A stretch of 64,000 nt of DNA. Origin: Ariolimax columbianus. Lineage: Eukaryota > Mollusca > Gastropoda > Stylommatophora > Arionidae. The DNA is taken from NCBI GenBank assembly GCA_036924085.1, contig JAVGWX010000005.1:95109764-95173763 (forward strand). Direction: 5' to 3'. Of the stretch, positions 43,346 to 54,389 are shown in pieces (within the stretch, counting starts at the first letter, position 1; every line of letters begins with the position of its first letter). The notes beneath the pieces are model-generated. The model was not told the DNA's origin, made no database searches, and worked only from the letters and a program-made list of their open reading frames with translations. Both the position numbers and the translations under genes were made by a program.

Positions 43346-43589
43346 AATCTATTCCCTATTTCTCTATTCCATAATTCGGTGTGCGTTGCACCATGTTTTT
43401 ATTGTTGCGCCTGTCGGCCCAGTGGATCCGACTTCGGCATGAATTTTATGCAAGGGTCTACTTCCTCATGCATTTTCTAAGTATTCGCTTCCCCGGGGTA
43501 ACAGCCGGAGCTGTGATGAGGAGTGAATTCAACACCTTAGGGTGGTGCGCCGTGTCACTTAACCACTAGCTCACGCCGTCCCCTTAAAC
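43330..43589 (-). mobile_element. SINE-A copy 3, 9-bp TSD
   Basis: CTTGCTTGA flanks both sides (43321-43329 and 43590-43598). The minus strand carries a degraded tRNA head (GTGAGCTAGTGGTTAAGTG A box; the B box has decayed to TTGAATTCACTCC) and the shared SINE-A body. It lies at the 5' edge of the transposase relic on the same strand. Confidence 0.88.
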
Positions 43590-44699
43590 CTTGCTTGAAA
43601 TGAGTGCACTATGTGAGTCCTGTCCAATCCAACGGTAAAAGGATGATCTATTCAGACCATGCGCCAATTTCTTTCGTTTCTCTGGGTCATGAACAGCGCA
43701 ATATAAATGACCCATCTTAGATTCCCTGCGGAGAAACTGGTATGGTAAAACTGTAACCTTCTGCATTGTTATAAATGTAAACTTCAAATTCATTTTGTAA
43801 TTGACAATAATGTAATTTTTGAAAAAAGCACCTATGTGTCACAATAACAACCCACAAACTATAATATCATGATACGCCTTTATCTGAACTAAAATTTCGC
43901 GTGAATGATCTTGACTGTTTTCCGCACTCGACAAAGTGTTTAATTGGCGCACGAGATAATCAAAAACGTGTTTTACTCATTGAATTTGAATGTCAAAACA
44001 TCTGTTTTTAAAACAGTTCGACTTGTGTACCGTAAACATGTTAAAAGTATGTCTAATTCAGTGAGGTTGTTTTTAATATAGCCTAATGAATATATTTTTC
44101 AAAATACATCAAACTTCTTAGAGACATAAATATTTACTTAACGTCAAGGATATTCTATGGTTTCATGTAAAAAGTTATTTGGATATGACATGTAGCTTTG
44201 TAGATTATTGCTTCAGACCTTGGTTATGATTTAAAAGACGGACTAGTATTGGCCAGGTTGCATTCTCGTTAGGTGGTCGAATCATTTGATTCTCACGTAT
44301 CAATACGTGCAGGTCAAGTGGCCATACAAAATACAACTTGTAAAATATGCGATATTAAGATACATGTCAGCTCAATAAATAATGACTTTGTTTAAAATAC
44401 ACAGTTTGTTTTTTTGACGCTACCTTCATTTGTCCTACCACAAGTTTAATAAAGATACGCCTTTGTGTCTTTAAAAACTGGATAATCTTTGCAATTATTG
44501 TAATATGTGGACCACTGATTTGTGATGACTTGACGGTTAAAGAGAGCTTTGCATAGGATTAGCAATCTCATTTTGAAAAACATATACAAAAGTGCACTGT
44601 GTGCTTTGGTGCAGGTTTCCTTGTGCGGAGACACTAACAGTTGTGGACCTATACTCCTTTAGGTGTTACATAAAGAATAGGACTTTTCGATGCTTGTCT
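43590..44699. other. no recognised gene, about 1.1 kb
   Basis: AT-rich. Two short minus-strand frames (43584-43793 and 44446-44634) lack recognisable motifs; the first could be decayed N-terminal sequence of the adjacent transposon. Confidence 0.3.
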
Positions 44700-46225
44700 A
44701 TAACAGATACACGCACTGTGGTCCTCATGTTGTCTATATGTGGTTTCTGAGTGGTTTATGTGTGGTATATCTGGCCTTAATGTGATCTATGTGTGACTTG
44801 TGTGTTAACATGTGTAGTTTGTGTGGTCTATGTTTAGTTTATATGTACTATATGCGTGGACTGTGTGGCTATTTTTGGTCCATATATGGTTTACGTGTGA
44901 TATGTATGTGGTCCGTGTGTGGTATTTATATGGTCTATGTGCGTTTTATCTGGTCTATATGTGACTATTTGGTCTATGGGGTGTCCGTGTGTGGACCATA
45001 TGCAGCCAATGTGTGGTATGTCGTCTGTGTGTGGTATTTATGTGGAATATGTGTGATCCATGTGTGGTATACGCTTGGTCCATGTGTGATCCATGTGGGG
45101 TATGTGTTTGATCCATGTGTGGTATATGTGTGGTCCATGTGTGGTATATGTGTGGTCCATGTGTGATTCATGTGTGGTATATGTTTGGTCCATGTGTGGT
45201 ATATGTTTGGTCCATGCGTGATTCATGTGGGGCATGTGTTTAATCCATGTGTGGTATATGTTTGGTCCATGTGTGGTATGTGTTTGGTCCATGTGTGATT
45301 CATGTGGGGTATGTGTGTGATCCATGTGTGGTATATGTTTGGTACATGTGTGGTATGTGTTTGGTCTATGTGTGATTCATGTGTGATTCATGTGTGGTAT
45401 ATGTTTGGTCCATGTGTGGTATATGTTTGGTCCATGTGTGGTATATGATTGGTCCATGTGTGATTCATGTGTGGTATATGTTTGGTCCATGTGTGGTATG
45501 TGTTTGGTCCATGTGTGATTCATGTATGGTATATGTTTGGTCCATGTGTAGTATATGTTTGGTCCATGTGTGGTATATGTTTGGTCCATGTGTGATCCAT
45601 GTGTGGTATATATGTGGTCCATGTGGGGTATATGTTTGGCCCATGAGTGGTATATGTTTGGTCCATGTGTGGTATATGTTTGGTCCATGTGTGGTATATG
45701 TTTGGTCCATGTGTGATTCATGTGGGGTATGTGTGTGATCCATGTGTGGTATATGTTTGGTCCATGTGTGGTATATGTTTGGTCCATGTGTGGTACATGT
45801 TTGGTCCATGTGTGGTATGTGTTTGGTCCATGTGTGATCCATGTGTGGTATATGTTTGGTCCATGTGTGGTATGTGGTTGGTCCATGTGTGATTAATGTG
45901 GGGTATGTATGTTATCCATGTGTGATATATGTTTGGCCCATGTGTGGTATATGTTTGGTCCATGTGTGGTATGTGTTTGGTCCATGTGCGATCCATGTGT
46001 GGTATATGTTTGGCCCATATATGATTAATGTGTGGTATGTGTGTGGTATATGTTTGAAATGTATATAATCCATGTGAGATGTATATTTGGCTTGCATGTG
46101 ATTCACATAGGCTAGATGTGTAATCTCTGTGCAGTCAGTATGTAATCTATATGTAATCTATTTATAATCTGCATATGATACATATGTAGTTATGTGTGGT
46201 CTATTTGGTCTTTGTGTAGTTTTTC
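44700..46225 (+). repeat. GT-rich tract with a 22-bp minisatellite
   Basis: 45050-46085 is an array of GGTCCATGTGTGGTATATGT plus TT with variants carrying GATTCATGTG. The flanks (44700-45050, 46090-46225) are degenerate GTGTGGTCTATG words. Long frames on both strands (His/Thr-rich one way, Cys/Val/Trp-rich the other) are artefacts of a stop-free unit. Confidence 0.9.
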
Positions 46226-46394
46226 TGGTACACACATACACACTTACACACACACACACACACACACACAAATGCACACACATACAAACACACACACACA
46301 CTTATATATAAATATATATATTTATTTCAAATGTGGACTATTTTGTACCAAAATTTGGCGTGTTGTGGTTTGATTCTAGTTTATGTGTGGTATT

Positions 46395-46429
<35 letters not shown>

Positions 46430-46440
46430 TTGTACATACA
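46226..46440 (+). repeat. (CA)n and (TA)n microsatellites
   Basis: (CA)n at about 46232-46300 and 46396-46405, (TA)n at about 46305-46322 and 46410-46430, with a short unique piece between. GT-rich words resume to about 47045. Confidence 0.9.
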
Positions 46441-47059
46441 TAGTCTGCATGTTATATGTGTGTGGGATATGTGTGGCGTATATGTGGTCTACGTGTGATA
46501 CATATGTTGTATGTGTGTGGTCTGTGGCTGGTTTATGTGTGGTCTATTGGTAATCTATATGTTGTCTGTGCGTGGTCTATATGTGGTATGTGTGTGGTCT
46601 GTGTTGTGTGGTCCATGTGTGGTCTGTGTTGTGTGGTCCATGTGTGACGCAAATGGAGACTGTGTGGTCTATATGTGTTGTGTATGTAGTATATATGGCC
46701 TATATGGGTATAAATGAGATATATAGTGTATTTATAGTCTATAAGTGGTCTATGAGTCATGTATGTGTGATCTATGTATCATGCATGTGGTATTTAAATG
46801 CAGTCTATGTGCGCTCGTTATATAGTCGGTCTGTGATCAATGGTCTGAATGGGGATCTATATGTCATATAAATGTGGTGTATGTGTGGTATATGTGTCGT
46901 ATACATGTGGTCTAAATGTGTTCTATGTGCGGCATTTTTGTAACAGTCGCTAAGAGTTCTATATGTGGTGTGTATGTGATATGTATAGCTTGTATATATT
47001 CTGAATGCGGTGTGTATGGTATATGTGATGTTCTATATGAAGTAGTGTATATTTAGTTT

Positions 47060-48250
47060 TTATGGGGTGTCAGATCATGCCGTTACCGGTGCGGTCGTTG
47101 GGGCACGCATGAATATACCTCCACAACCCACACCACCCCTCTCTGTGTCAGCGGCCGCTGATTATGTCTCATCTGGTCGGAGATTGTTCCGTTCTTTTAT
47201 GTTGTTCTCTTACCTGTTCTTGGGACGACCTCTTCATTGTCTGCCTTGCACCATTACATGCAGCATCGTATTTGCAAAACAGTTTGATCTCGAAATGTGT
47301 CCGTCCCAAGCGAGTTTCCTACCTTTGACCGTTGCCAATGGCTCTTCAGAAGGTCCCATCGCTATTTTAATTCTCTCTCGTATTTCTTCATCTCCAAGGA
47401 CTATATTCTCTGCTGTATATCAGCTGTAGTTGCCAAAGTCTCACAAACATAGAGCTATACTGACAGGACCATGGTACGCATTAATCTTAACTTTGTGCAT
47501 GTTTGAACCGTTTGCCTTGCCAGATTTTGTTAAGCCATGTATGGGCCGCTATTGTTTGTGATATTTTGGCCAACAACTCACATTCTGGCCAACAGCTCAC
47601 ATTCTGGCCAACACCTCACAATCTGACCAATACCTCACAATCTGACCAATACCTCCCATTACGACCAGCACCTCATATTCTGGCGAACACCTCCCATTTT
47701 GATTCTTCCTCACTGACAATCGAACCCAGATATTTACAACGGTCGACAACTTGCAGTTCCTGGCCAGTAGCTATTACTCTACACTTGAAGCTTTCTGCGT
47801 TGTTGGTCATTAATTGTGTCTTTCAAGCGTTGATCTTCAAACCATAGTCAAGAGCTGTTTCATCGAGCCTTCTTAGACATACCCGGAGTTCCGCTTCTGT
47901 TCCCGCCAACCCGTCGATGTAATTTGCAAAACGAAGGCTGGTAATCGTTCTGTCCCCTATCTACAGTACCAACGTGACATCCTAGTGCCTCACTCATAAT
48001 TCCCTCACTCATAATTCCCTCACTCATAATTCCCTCAAGGAATGTGTTGAAAAGTGTTGAGGAGAGTGTTCAATCATGTCTCATGCCGACGGATGTGCAA
48101 AACCACATCACCCGCATCCAATTCACAAGAACTGCGCTGGACGAAATATCATACAGGTCTTCAAGATGTATCATATTTCCGCTGATTTTATACCCCCTCA
48201 TGGATGCCCACAGCGCTCTATGTCATACCATTTCAAACGCATTCTTGAAA
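47060..48250 (-). mobile_element. LINE RT relic with an internal minisatellite
   Basis: Minus strand from about 48250: VYFKNAFEMV, stop, HRALWASMR (motif A region), SAEIYDTS, a lost palm, then GWREQ and LDETALDYGLKIN-like sequence, PTTQKASSV, and CKYLGSIVSEEES-like VVNIWVRLSVRKN in a shifted frame. A 19-bp array follows at 47560-47695. Then NEEIRERIKIAMGPSEEPLA, TVKGRKLAWDGHISRSNCFA and KTMLHVMVQGRQ, ending with a VPQRPHR-like tail near 47095. The GPSEE..ATVK.RKL.W.GH..RS block identifies the family. ATAATTCCCTCACTC is triplicated at 47994-48042. Dead. Confidence 0.7.
47560..47695 (+). repeat. 19-bp minisatellite inside the LINE relic
   Basis: About seven units of CACATTCTGGCCAACACCT with substitutions. 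On the minus strand a unit reads GAGGTGTTGGCCAGAAT, i.e. EVLARM, which matches the EVLARI block expected in the host LINE at this point. Confidence 0.7.
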
Positions 48251-49091
48251 TAAACAAATACATGTTACCATTGTTGATGAATTTTTGTAAAATATGTGGT
48301 GTATGTGTAGTTTATTGTTAAATATTGGAAAGTTAGAACAAAAAAGTCAATAAAACTTGGATAGGTCGAACTAAATCTGTATTCAGTAGTTGCGGAAGGT
48401 GGTCGTGAGACAGGTTTGGCCAATGATAACAATTTTCTTCGTGTGTTGGGTTAGCAAATTCCACAAACTCAGACATTTATTGCAGGGAGGCGTGTTTATA
48501 TCTCACAGATACATGGTTCAATACAGATGATTATTTGACTTTCCTTTCTTGTTCTTTTATTTACATCTTCTAGAGGTGCTTAAAATACAATTGTCTTTGT
48601 TGGTGGTTTTGCTACGTTGGTCACAACGCGATGGCGGGGACGATCCTGTGAATTTATTGTGTTACGTAACACCACCCATACGGCGGTTATTGTCACTGTT
48701 AGATAAAAATGTGTATAGCTGGGGAATAAACGCCGCTGGCGCCTGTATCCGACACGCATTTGAAAGCCAATAGAAATGCGCATGACGGAATTCTTTTCAT
48801 GCTGGGCACGACCACGGAGAGACGTGATCAAAACGTCAATAAGATATAGGTTTTTTTTTCTATTGGGGTAAAGCTAAATCTTGACCTGTACACTATTTGG
48901 TGACTGTAGGAGCAAGCAGTCTTTATTCCCTAGCTGTTTCAGAAAAGTCAAATAAATTCTGCTTGCAACTCCAGAAATGAAAACGAAAATTCCTTGGCAG
49001 TTAGAAATTGAAAAAAAGTAGGCTTAACGGCTGTTGTCCTGACAAAAATTAAGTTAAAAATCTATTCGAGTTATTTTTGTACCTTTTCTCC
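48251..49091. other. no gene; CpG-richer patch at 48610-48830
   Basis: The patch has more CpG than its surroundings and an AAATGCGCATGACG word, reminiscent of NRF-1-type promoter sites. No exon or TE domain follows, so it is not called as a promoter. Confidence 0.3.
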
Positions 49092-49195
49092 ATGTGGTTT
49101 GTTAAGAGCAGCTATAGATGGCGCCTAACTTCCGACGGGTCTACTTAGCTCTAGTGTTTGAGTCTTTTAAGTAGGACTCGCACATCGGTAAAAAA
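49092..49195 (-). mobile_element. INS dispersed element, partial copy 3
   Basis: On the plus strand it shows GAGCAGCTATAGATGGCGCC, TAGCTCTAGTGTTTGAG and TAAGTAGGACTCGCACA, matching the reverse complement of the middle of INS (about 445-555 of copy 1). Only about 100 bp is readable. Confidence 0.55.
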
Positions 49196-49214
49196 CACTC
49201 TTCAAGAAAATGGT

Positions 49215-49275
49215 CTAAAATAGACTATAGAGTCTTCTAAACCAGTATAAAGACGTTAAGTTAAGTTAATTAAAG
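49215..49275 (+). mobile_element. CR1-like LINE 3' end fragment
   Basis: AGAGTCTTCTAAACCAGTAT plus AAAGACGTTAAGTTAAGTTA matches the 3' end of the LINE at 57346 (minus strand), including the (GTTAA)n tail. Only the last ~60 bp is present, an extreme 5' truncation. Confidence 0.7.
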
Positions 49276-49384
49276 ATCATCTCTAAGTGGAGACGTTAAA
49301 TGATTCACAAAAAGTAAATTATTTACGCTGACGTTGTCATCATCGCTTGCGATGGACATCGTGTGTTTTGTTATCAATGTGATC

Positions 49385-49690
49385 AGTGACTAGAGACAGG
49401 AGGAGACGCCTATGTTCGTATCTGACGATCTAAAAATGTTGGGTTGAGCAGGATACAAAAGACAAAATGTGAAAACTGGACTAGAGACAGGAGGAGATGC
49501 CTATGGTGGACTCTAATCGGACATATAAAGATAGGGCTGAGCATCCAGCGTCTGGTGTGAAGATGGGCGACGGAGACAGGAGACGCCTATGATAGACTTT
49601 ACTCAGACATGCAAAGGTAGAGGTAGTATTCAGTTTCCGATATGAAGATGGGCAGGAAAAACGCCCATGATGACCAAGGTTTCATCTAAA
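49385..49690 (+). repeat. degenerate ~95-bp repeat, 3-4 units
   Basis: GACTAGAGACAGGAGGAGAY plus GCCTATG recurs at about 49388 and 49482 and, diverged, near 49565 and 49650 (ATGAAGATGGGC). Units differ by indels. Confidence 0.55.
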
Positions 49691-51100
49691 GATGTGTGGG
49701 CTTTGTGCAAATTTCCATAAACTAAACAAATATGTCGAATGATGAAATGTGTGCTCGGACTGAGGACATGATTAAAAATCATATCTTTCATTTAAACATG
49801 ACGTATGGCTCAAAAGCTCAAAATTAGACTTTTTCAGTAATGTGTAAACATATTTAATGTGCAATAGTTAATGACAAACATTCACCTGACTGTTTCCGAT
49901 GCCAAAAAGGGAAACAAATTATAATAACTGTATAACTTCCCAGTCATGGCGTAAGAGGTCACTAAAGAGGGCACCCCCATCCTGTAGAAAAGTTCAGCCA
50001 GGACACTTCAGTAGTTACGAAGAGGTCATCGATTGAGGGCTTGGCTTGTATTTGTTGAAGCCCTGCTGATTGATTGATGGAAAGTTAATAAGTTAATGAT
50101 AAGAATAATTAGTAATTGTATATTTTGGATCAAGGTAAAGCCTACAGCCCCCACTGCAGTTTGCTCTATTATAGACAATATGTATCTAGCCATTGACTGT
50201 GGCGATGTCAGTAAAGTGCTATCAGAAATACGTGTCGATCTTGAAAATAATACATCTCAGTATTTTTGATGTACAAAATGATGAAACGATATGTTTTTAG
50301 TTATTGTAATATCGGCGTTACATCACATTGTCTTCAGTAAAATGAAGATGTTAGAATGTATTTTAGCTTATTTATGATTGGATTTGATTTTGAAAGTTCT
50401 ACAGTAACCCATAGCGACATGTGGAAACGGCTCTTCCCGTGTTGATTTAAATAAAAATTGAAGATGCTCACTATTATTGCATTGAAAGGATCGACATGTG
50501 TCACAAATTTACGCTACCATGTCGGTATCATCAATCTGTATTACTTGTAAGGATGTAACATTGATATATAGCACCTTAATTATTTGATTTGCGTTGAACG
50601 TTAAAGTCGCTACACTCAAAAACGTAGTTATACAATTGTAAAAGTATTTCTCATGTGGAGCTGAACGGGGAAGTTTGTATCATCGTATTTCAAACACACG
50701 AGAACAGTGCATGACATTGATATCAGCTAAAAATCATTCTCACGCTGGACACTATAAATATGCCAGTTTTACTTCAGATGCCACTGGAGAACTATGAAGA
50801 AAAATAGAAGTTGATAGCTTTGAGAAAAAAGGTATTGAACGAGACGTTTCTAGAATGGTGGATTCCAAAGACGTACTGACGCTTCAAAAAAAAAAAATTA
50901 CTGAAAAAAAGCGGCACTGATATCTCTAAAACTACATTATTGACACTGTAAGGGGTGCTGGCTTCCTGTTTGGCAAGGATACAGGGCTCTAGAACTACAT
51001 TAATGAAACTGTAAGGTGTGACAAAGCCAGCGATTTATAGCTGGTTGCATGCGTCATAACTGACCAAGCTCCTATTCCTTCCCTAAGTGGTGACCCAGAA
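49691..51100. other. no recognised gene, about 1.4 kb
   Basis: AT-rich. A short diverged duplication (AACTACATTA...CTGTAAGG) lies at about 50929 and 50993. No coding frame above background. Confidence 0.3.
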
Positions 51101-51315
51101 AGCAGACTACAAGCATGCAGTCTGGATAAGAGAATGATAATGGGGGAGGGAAGACAAACCAAGGCCCCCCCCCCCCCCCAATGCCGTGCTGAAATCTACT
51201 GTGTCTGGCCGAAAGGCGCAGAAGCTGCAGCCCCACTGTCAACTATGACACACCGTCATGAACACCATTTACAGGACGAAAGCAGAAGAGGAAGAAGAAG
51301 AAGAAGAATCTAACC
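51101..51315 (+). mobile_element. possible GAA-tailed LINE 3' end
   Basis: A stretch with a C run of about 17 (51164-51180) ends in GAAGAGGAAGAAGAAGAAG. The GAA tail resembles those of the RNase H LINEs here, but no clear RNase H tail peptide is readable, so the call is weak. Confidence 0.3.
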
Positions 51316-51419
51316 TAGCCGCTTTTAGAAGTAAATATTAACGGTAAACTGGAGAAATACGTGTATTAAATGACGATCTTGCATAAATAGATAAATCACC
51401 GATAGATGAAGACCATACT

Positions 51420-52290
51420 AACGAAAATAGAATTGTGGCCAGTAATAAAGGACAACGATTTATAAGAGCCCATGAAGGGCACAGCCATCATGAAACGTTG
51501 AAGAATGATGGACTCGTTTGTTGAGAAATCTACCGACTATCATCAAGAGATAAAGGTACAAGGTTAAGGGAGTCCTTCAGCAGACTTAACGGCTGGTCAT
51601 AAATACAGTTTTCGGAGACTTCGGTTAACTAAACCTCAGCTTGTGAGGTTGGCTGGCCAGTTCTCTTCCTATATGCCTTTTCTTTACCTTACCGTAAGTC
51701 AGGTACCGATTTACAGCTGGATTTACTGAAACTGCCGGTTTTGTGTGTCTAGCCCCGTACCCTTGCCATGAACAACGAGCGCTCTACCACTGCGCCAATC
51801 AGCGTCTTTCAGAGATAAAAAACCGCATACTTAGTAAGCCGAATGACAAATGCTTCACTTCCGTCATTAGATTGACTTTTTACCTCGTAATGGACAATGA
51901 TTCCTAGCATAGTGCGGTTACACTGGAACACAAGGTCTTGACATCAGCAACTACTAAGGACGGTATCAAAGTGTGGCTAACAAAGGACCCCCTTAAATTT
52001 GCAGAAATGCACCTCAAACCGGAATTGTTGTCACTTGTAAAGAACACACTCGGAACAAAGACGTTTCACACTAACAAAGTAATCCAGAAACGTGGACAAA
52101 GGTGTTTAAGATTTCCACCGTACCATCCACACGTAATTCCTATAGAATTAGTTTGAGCAAAGATGAAAGGACAGCTGGTAAATGACTACTAATCCTTCAA
52201 TCTGCCAGATATAAAGAAAATTGCATATGCTGCCCACTCGGACATTGAGAAACAATTCTGGATTAAATGTAAATAACATTTAATGAAAGA
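51420..52290 (+). pseudogene. IS630/Tc1-like DDE transposase interrupted by SINE-B
   Basis: Left part: NRIVASNKGQRFIRAHEGHS, then KSTDYHQEI (intact relatives: ..DYHDEMN). SINE-B follows at 51555-51810. Right part: MDNDS, stop, HSAVTLEHKVLTS (second acid; intact MDNASYHS), IKVWLTKDPLKFAEMHLKP, ELLSLVKNTLG, KRGQRCLRFPPYHPHVIPIE (third acid region; intact LRLPPYHPDLNPIELVW), AKMKGQLVNDY and KKIAYAAHSDIEKQFWIKC. It shares the family of 40962 and 42190. Stops and the missing first-acid block show it is dead. Confidence 0.8.
51555..51810 (-). mobile_element. SINE-B (tRNA-derived), 9-bp TSD
   Basis: AGAGATAAA flanks both sides (51546-51554 and 51811-51819). The minus strand has A box TTGGCGCAGTGGTAGAGCGC and a decayed B box (AGGGTACGGGGCTAG), then a body with CCAGCTGTAAATCGGTACCT and GACTTACGGTAAGGTAAAG. 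It is unrelated to SINE-A in the body; the fragment at 13235 shares CCAGCTGTRAAT. Confidence 0.85.
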
Positions 52291-52564
52291 GGAAGACGAT
52301 TACTGACAGTCAAATGGCTGCGACTCGTTCAGCCCGCAACAGTCATCCATCTTTTAGAGTAATCTGAACCGAAATAGGAAGGGTACATTCTACGTATATT
52401 TAAAGCAAAAAAAAACCATTCACATGCGTAAACCTGTCGTCAAGTTTGGAACATAATATGTAATTAAATATAAACCAACCACAAAAATTCATGCATTAGA
52501 AATATGATTTTCTCTCAGCGCACATCTCTTACTGAAAATCTATATATTATAAATATTAATACCG

Positions 52565-53310
52565 TGACATTGTAAAGCAGTGCAGAGGGGTTAGAACAGC
52601 TCATGGCTGCAGTAAGAAGATTCAGCGAAGATTAAAACCTCTTTCCAAACATGAACAAAACAAAGACCTCCGTCAAAACAAGAAGTCAACATTAATTCAA
52701 ATTCGAAGTGTGGAAATAGAACAGGTAACGAACTTCGAGTATCTGGGCTTCAGAACTGCAAACAATGATCAATGCTGAACAACAATCAGAAGGTGATTGG
52801 CAGTGACAATGCGGGGTCTACACATCTTGTGACAACTAAAGCAGAATACCAGCAAACCAACAGAAGTGACATTTTGAGATCCTGTGTTTTTCCCGTGACA
52901 GTATGCGGCTGAGAAACACGAACAGTTGCCCAGACTTCAAAGAAGAGAATTCAGTCATTCTAGTCGAAATGTTACAGAACGGTCCTCAGAATACCATGGA
53001 CCAAACAGAAGAAGAATGCAGACATCCGACAAGAGTTTGGCATAGATAAGAACTGGTTCATAAATTCCATAATGAACAGAAAAATTAAATACTTTGGCCA
53101 CATAATCAGACACACGGGTCTTGCGAGAACTGTAATAGAAGGTCAGTGGCAGAGCAAGAGAGGCAGAGCAGACCAAGAAGACGATGGTACCAATACGCCA
53201 AGAAATGCTTGGACAAGACTCTTGACCAGGCTGATAAATGGCAAGAGCTCGAGTGTCTTTCAGATGGGAGCGACGTTCTGGAACTTGCTACTTGATGATT
53301 ATTATTAAAA
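52565..53310 (+). mobile_element. LINE RT tail, plus strand, dead
   Basis: The plus strand reads SSAEGLEQLMAAVRRFSED (just after motif C), NMNKTKTSVKTRSQH, VEIEQVTNFEYLGFRTANND, then with shifts NADIRQEFGIDKNWFINSIM, NRKIKYFGHIIRHTGLARTV and IEGQWQSKRGRA, ending ATFWNLLLDDYY and a GAT/TAT-like tail. Same class as 41525-41810; SAEGLEQL matches the split RT at 29501. Confidence 0.75.
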
Positions 53311-53867
53311 TTAATCAATGTCGTAAATAAGCTAATATATTCCAAACAAATTTCTTGGGTAATATGGTAAAATAGAAAGTCATCTGCGATAATGAACCAG
53401 AATACAAAAACATGCACACACCGCTTTCAAATAAGGAACATATCAGTGAATAAGTTGACAGTCGCTGTCGGTTCAGAGTTGGCTGCCTACATCAGAGTCA
53501 ACGAACCACAGCTGACAAAGGCACTATTACGCCTTCAAGTGGTATCCACGAAAACAGGATGCATTAGTGTAGTCCAAATAGGAAAATAGGTATCGCAGAG
53601 AGAAGGCAAGTACGGTTAAACAAATTGTTGTGTTGAAACGAGAAGTTCCCAGCAATCAGGGACAAAATTGCAGTTAGTTGTAAACCACAAATTCAACATC
53701 ATAATGTTCTTTTTAGTACGAATACCTGAAAGAAAAGAAAGTGTGGGAATTTTGAGGATTAATATATTTTAAGTATTTATGTACATGGCAGCGAGAAAGA
53801 AATCAAGAAAAGCTAAAAGCTAAGCATATTTTATTTTTCTAACCATTCCAAGTTGTTTCATTTTATA
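53311..53867. other. no recognised gene
   Basis: Short frames only. No TE blocks recognised. Confidence 0.3.
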
Positions 53868-54065
53868 GTCCGTCATGGGCGAAAGGGTCTACTATAGTCA
53901 GTCATGACTGAAATGGGCTACTATAGTCAGTCATGACTAAAATGGGCTACTATAGTCAGTCATGACTGAAAGGGTCTACAATAGTCAGTCATGACTGAAA
54001 GGGTCTTCTATAGCCAATCATGACTGAAAGGGTCTACTATAATCAGTCAAGACTGAAAGGTGCTA
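53868..54065 (+). repeat. 28-bp minisatellite with AGTCATGACT palindrome
   Basis: About seven units of CTACTATAGTCAGTCATGAC plus TGAAAGGG. Confidence 0.88.
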
Positions 54066-54389
54066 CTACAACATGGCAGTGAAGATTGACATTATTTAAT
54101 AAATAATATGACCATATTCTGCAATTGAATCTATAGACTCCTTGGGAAAGCTTCTGCAACATAAACCTTATCTCATTCATGGTGATCGACGACTGGGTAA
54201 AACAATCTCACACTTTGTCACATTCTCGTACAGTCTTACATTAACATTTTGATCTGGTATCTCAAATATAGCATATATGCCAACATCAACTTATGTGCGT
54301 AATTTTATACCTGATATCTCAAATCAGTAGAATGTTCTCATCATTAGCTCTTTCCGTCTTGCAGACGATAGTAATTGTCCTTTGAAAAA

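Noticed and set aside
45038..46106. His/Thr-rich and Cys/Trp-rich frames
   Set aside because: Products of the 22-bp GT-rich array, whose unit lacks stops in several frames.
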